Assembly: GCA_003165115.1 (NCBI GenBank)
Contig: PLSJ01000134.1
Location: 1-7,350, forward strand
DNA length: 7,350 nt
From: Syntrophaceae bacterium
GTDB taxonomy: Bacteria > Desulfobacterota > Syntrophorhabdia > Syntrophorhabdales > WCHB1-27
Direction: 5' to 3'
A program made the position numbers and the translations under genes. Position 1 is the stretch's first letter. The number at the start of each line of letters is the position of its first letter. Positions 5,139 to 7,350 of this stretch are shown here, piece by piece. The notes beneath the pieces are model-generated. The model saw only the letters and a list, made by a program, of their open reading frames with translations. It did no database searches and had not been told where the DNA came from.

Positions 5139-7142
5139 CTAGAGCCCTCCGGCCACGATCTCGGATATATCGAGCGCCTTCATCGACTCCGATTTTTCCT
5201 TGTCCTTGATGGCGTCTTCCATCATGATAAGGCAGTAAGGGCACGCGGTGATCATCGTGGCCGCCTCCACGCCTATGGCCTCATCCATCCGCAGGTGGCA
5301 TATGTGCTGGTGGTGTTCCTCCATCCATATCTTGCCGCCGCCGCCGCCGCAGCAGAACCCTTCGTCCCTGTTCCTGGGCATCTCGACGAAGGAGCCTTTC
5401 TTCACCTTGTCCACGATATCGCGGGGTGGGTCGAATACCTGGTTGACCCGTCCGAGATAGCAGGGGTCATGATAGGTCGCCACGCCTTCGAGCGTCGGGT
5501 TCAGGGATATCCGTCCTTCTTTGGCGAGCATGCTGATGAATTGCGTGTGGTGCTGCACCTCGAAGTTGCCCCCCAATTGCGGATAGTCGTTCTTCAGCGT
5601 GTTGAAGCAGTGGGGGCAGGCGGTGACGATTGTTTTCACGCCGAGCTCGTTCAGGAAATCGACGTTCCCCTGGGCAAGCTCCTGGTACTGGTATTCGTTG
5701 CCCGTCCTGCGAAGCGGGTCGCCGCAGCATTTCTCGTCGGGGCCGAGGACGCCGAAGGAGACGCCGGCCTTATTCATGATCGTGGCGACCGATTTGGCCA
5801 CCTTTCTGTTCCGGTCATCGAGGGAGGCGACGCAGCCGACCCAGTAGAGCACGTCAACCTGCTCTTCGGTCGCCTTCTTTACGTCGAGTCCGGCGGTCCA
5901 TTCGAGCCTCTGGCTCTTGCCCATGCCGTAAGGGTCGAACCTGTTTTGCAGGTTCTTGTAGAGGAGCTTCAGCTCCGGGGAGACCTTGCTCAGGGTCATC
6001 GTCAGGTACCGGCGCATCTCGATGTTCTTGTCGAACGTGGGGATCGAGACCGGGCAGTTGACCTGGCAGGAGAGGCAGGCGGTGCACGACCAGAGCGTCT
6101 CTTCCTCGATCACGTTGTCGATCAGGCCCTCTTCGTTCTTGACCCCGTTCGCGGCGCGGAGCCATTCACCTTTCAGGTCCTGGATCAGCTTCTTGGGCGA
6201 CAGCGGTTTTTGGCTCAGGTACGCGGGACACCTGTCCTGGCACCTGCCGCAGCGCGTGCATGCGTCGAGGTCGAAAATCTGCCTCCAGTTGAAGCCGTCC
6301 ACCTGGTTGACGCCGAATTCCTCGGCCGTCTCGAAGTCGGCGATCGCCGGCAGCGCGCCGCGGGGCGCGTCCTCAACGCCCCTGAACAGCATGTTGAGGG
6401 ACGACGTGACGATGTGGAGAAGCCTGCCCGAGTATACGACATAGGCGATCAGGCCGAAGGAAAGAAACATGTGCAGGTAGTAGAGGACCGCGTGGATAGT
6501 GGTGACCCCTTCTTTCGAGGCGCCGAGAAAGAGAGAGGACGTGACCCATCCCACGAAGCTGACGACCTCGTACGACGGTCTGTCGAAGGCGATGCGCGCC
6601 CCTTCGACGAGGAACCCGGTGACGAGCACGACGAGTATCCACATCAGGGCGATCATGTCGTCCCTCTGGTTGTCGAGCCGGTCCGGCCGCGTCCCGTATC
6701 TCCTTATCAGTGCCATGACCACGCCGACGATGGCGAGCAGACCGGCGAGATCGAGGATGAAAGAGAAGATCAGGTAGAAATCGCCGTGCAGGTAAGTGAT
6801 GCCGAAGACAGGCCTGAAGAAGTCATCTTCGAAGGCGACGAGGCCCGTCCCTATGGCGAGAAGGAGGAACCCCCAAAAGATGAACAGGTGCATCATGCCC
6901 GGATAGGCTTCACGGGGCCGCAGTATGGTCTTGTGAAAAATAGCGCTCTTGATGTAGTAGACTATCCTTTCGAACAACCGCTGGGTAAAAGCGAAAGGCA
7001 CGGGTTTCCCCAGCCTCCACATCGCGTAGCGCATCTTCAGGCCATACACGAGCAGGACAAACGACACGACCATAAGCACGTAGGCGATCCAGCGAGCGGT
7101 CTGACCCACGTTCCAGAAGATCTCTCTCCCGACAGGCTCCAT
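5139..7142 (-). CDS. Membrane heterodisulfide-reductase-like iron-sulfur oxidoreductase (NarI-like cytochrome b + 2[4Fe-4S] + two CCG domains)
   Basis: The 667-residue protein is a fusion. Residues 1-245 hold about five or six membrane helices of the nitrate-reductase-gamma type, with candidate haem b ligands H85, H119, H217 and H224. A two-cluster ferredoxin domain follows (C295, C298, C301, C305-P and C353, C356, C359, C363-P). Two complete CCG domains of HdrB/HdrD type come next: C437, C472-C473, C509/C512 and C561, C597-C598, C634/C637, the second with a run of five glycines after the CC pair. This layout is known from HdrDE-like proteins and from the membrane ETF:menaquinone oxidoreductases of syntrophic and other bacteria that oxidise fatty or aromatic acids. 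It should pass electrons between menaquinone and a cytoplasmic carrier. Without ETF genes in view the partner is open. The start is ATG with GGAGGAGGAG just upstream. All cluster cysteines are intact. Confidence 0.9.
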   Translation of the reverse strand: MEPVGREIFWNVGQTARWIAYVLMVVSFVLLVYGLKMRYAMWRLGKPVPFAFTQRLFERIVYYIKSAIFHKTILRPREAYPGMMHLFIFWGFLLLAIGTGLVAFEDDFFRPVFGITYLHGDFYLIFSFILDLAGLLAIVGVVMALIRRYGTRPDRLDNQRDDMIALMWILVVLVTGFLVEGARIAFDRPSYEVVSFVGWVTSSLFLGASKEGVTTIHAVLYYLHMFLSFGLIAYVVYSGRLLHIVTSSLNMLFRGVEDAPRGALPAIADFETAEEFGVNQVDGFNWRQIFDLDACTRCGRCQDRCPAYLSQKPLSPKKLIQDLKGEWLRAANGVKNEEGLIDNVIEEETLWSCTACLSCQVNCPVSIPTFDKNIEMRRYLTMTLSKVSPELKLLYKNLQNRFDPYGMGKSQRLEWTAGLDVKKATEEQVDVLYWVGCVASLDDRNRKVAKSVATIMNKAGVSFGVLGPDEKCCGDPLRRTGNEYQYQELAQGNVDFLNELGVKTIVTACPHCFNTLKNDYPQLGGNFEVQHHTQFISMLAKEGRISLNPTLEGVATYHDPCYLGRVNQVFDPPRDIVDKVKKGSFVEMPRNRDEGFCCGGGGGKIWMEEHHQHICHLRMDEAIGVEAATMITACPYCLIMMEDAIKDKEKSESMKALDISEIVAGGL

Positions 7143-7168
7143 AGTCTCCTCCTCCCTATTTCTGAAAT

Positions 7169-7197
7169 TTTATAATCTTATGTGAATAAAGGAACAA
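7169..7197 (-). promoter_or_regulatory. Candidate promoter for the membrane iron-sulfur oxidoreductase gene
   Basis: On the minus strand TTGTTC (7197-7192) and TATAAA (7174-7169, five of six matches to the -10) are 17 nt apart, in the most AT-rich part of the 101-bp gap. The overlapping pair TTGCTT / TAAGAT, also 17 nt apart, is an alternative. The transcript would start about 20 nt before the ATG at 7142. No terminator hairpin is evident after the upstream gene, so read-through is also possible. Confidence 0.55.
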
Positions 7198-7243
7198 AAG
7201 CAATAGAGAATTTGGGTTGAAATGAGAAGGGTATACGGCCGGG

Positions 7244-7350
7244 CTACTTTGCCTCAGGAAAGAACATCGGCCATTTCCAGTTCGACGCCTCGGGCATATC
7301 GATGCCGAATTCGTGCGCATAATTGGTCGCATCGATGATCCGGTCCTTGA
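7244..7350 (-). CDS. C-terminal end of a probable phosphoketolase (5' part outside window)
   Basis: Only the last 34 codons and a TAG stop (7246-7244) are in the window. The peptide contains YAHEFGIDMPEASNWKWP, which resembles the conserved extreme C-terminus of xylulose-5-phosphate/fructose-6-phosphate phosphoketolases (typically a tyrosine, then HG.D-MPE, then a W-x-W pair). Those thiamine-diphosphate enzymes split sugar phosphates with phosphate to give acetyl phosphate. The match is to remembered family sequence only and covers a small fraction of a protein of about 800 residues, so the call is provisional. The gene lies upstream of the iron-sulfur oxidoreductase on the same strand, 101 bp away. 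Confidence 0.6.
   Translation of the reverse strand, partial: KDRIIDATNYAHEFGIDMPEASNWKWPMFFPEAK

Noticed and set aside
5094..7175. 693-codon open frame on the plus strand, longer than the gene opposite
   Set aside because: It is the exact antisense frame of the iron-sulfur oxidoreductase and starts inside the terminator hairpin. Its translation is low-complexity (ADDGEQTGEIEDERED-like), while the opposite strand carries all cluster cysteines.
1..7350. CRISPR array, insertion sequence, rRNA or phage genes
   Set aside because: No regularly spaced repeats, transposase-like or integrase-like frames, terminal inverted repeats or rRNA-like stretches were seen on either strand.

Overview
The window is GC-rich, densely coded bacterial chromosome. 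It has two visible blocks: a minus-strand run of four genes (about 1-4689) and a redox block (about 4690-7142). The 3' end of one more gene enters at the right edge. The gene content suggests an anaerobe, most plausibly a syntrophic or sulfate-reducing Desulfobacterota (former Deltaproteobacteria) or a relative. The pointers are a clostridial-type 2[4Fe-4S] ferredoxin, a fused membrane cytochrome b / heterodisulfide-reductase-like iron-sulfur protein, and an apparent phosphoketolase tail. The taxonomic call is inference; no rRNA or other marker gene is present.

Left block, read on the minus strand from right to left. A secreted LysM-NlpC/P60 cell-wall hydrolase (4689-3724) is followed after only 4 nt by a GTG-started polytopic membrane protein with a cytoplasmic helix-hairpin-helix-like tail (3719-2517), so these two are probably one transcript. 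Then come a GNAT N-acetyltransferase (2429-1956) and, after a 179-bp AT-richer gap with its own candidate promoter and a pair of 9-bp repeats, a large MoxR/dynein-related AAA+ ATPase (1776 to the left edge, 3' end missing). The ATPase was translated by hand because its reading frame has no stop inside the window.

Middle. The 197-bp gap 4690-4886 is a divergent control region. It has tandem TTGACA boxes inside an inverted repeat facing the hydrolase, and a TTGACA promoter facing a 57-residue ferredoxin gene on the plus strand (4887-5060) with a strong Shine-Dalgarno. A near-perfect hairpin (5084-5116) serves as a shared terminator between the ferredoxin and the convergent gene to its right.

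Right block. The 667-residue minus-strand gene (7142-5139) joins a NarI-like multi-helix cytochrome b domain, a two-cluster ferredoxin domain and two CCG (HdrD-type) domains. This is the architecture of membrane ETF:menaquinone oxidoreductase-like / HdrDE-like enzymes. Such proteins exchange electrons between the quinone pool and soluble carriers such as ETF, ferredoxin or thiol/disulfide couples. A good candidate promoter and a strong ribosome binding site precede it. Upstream on the same strand lies the last 34 codons of what looks like phosphoketolase.

I see no mobile element, CRISPR array, RNA gene or obviously new defence system. The least ordinary items are the long N-terminal extension on the AAA+ ATPase, the membrane protein carrying a helix-hairpin-helix tail, and two repeat-bearing control regions.
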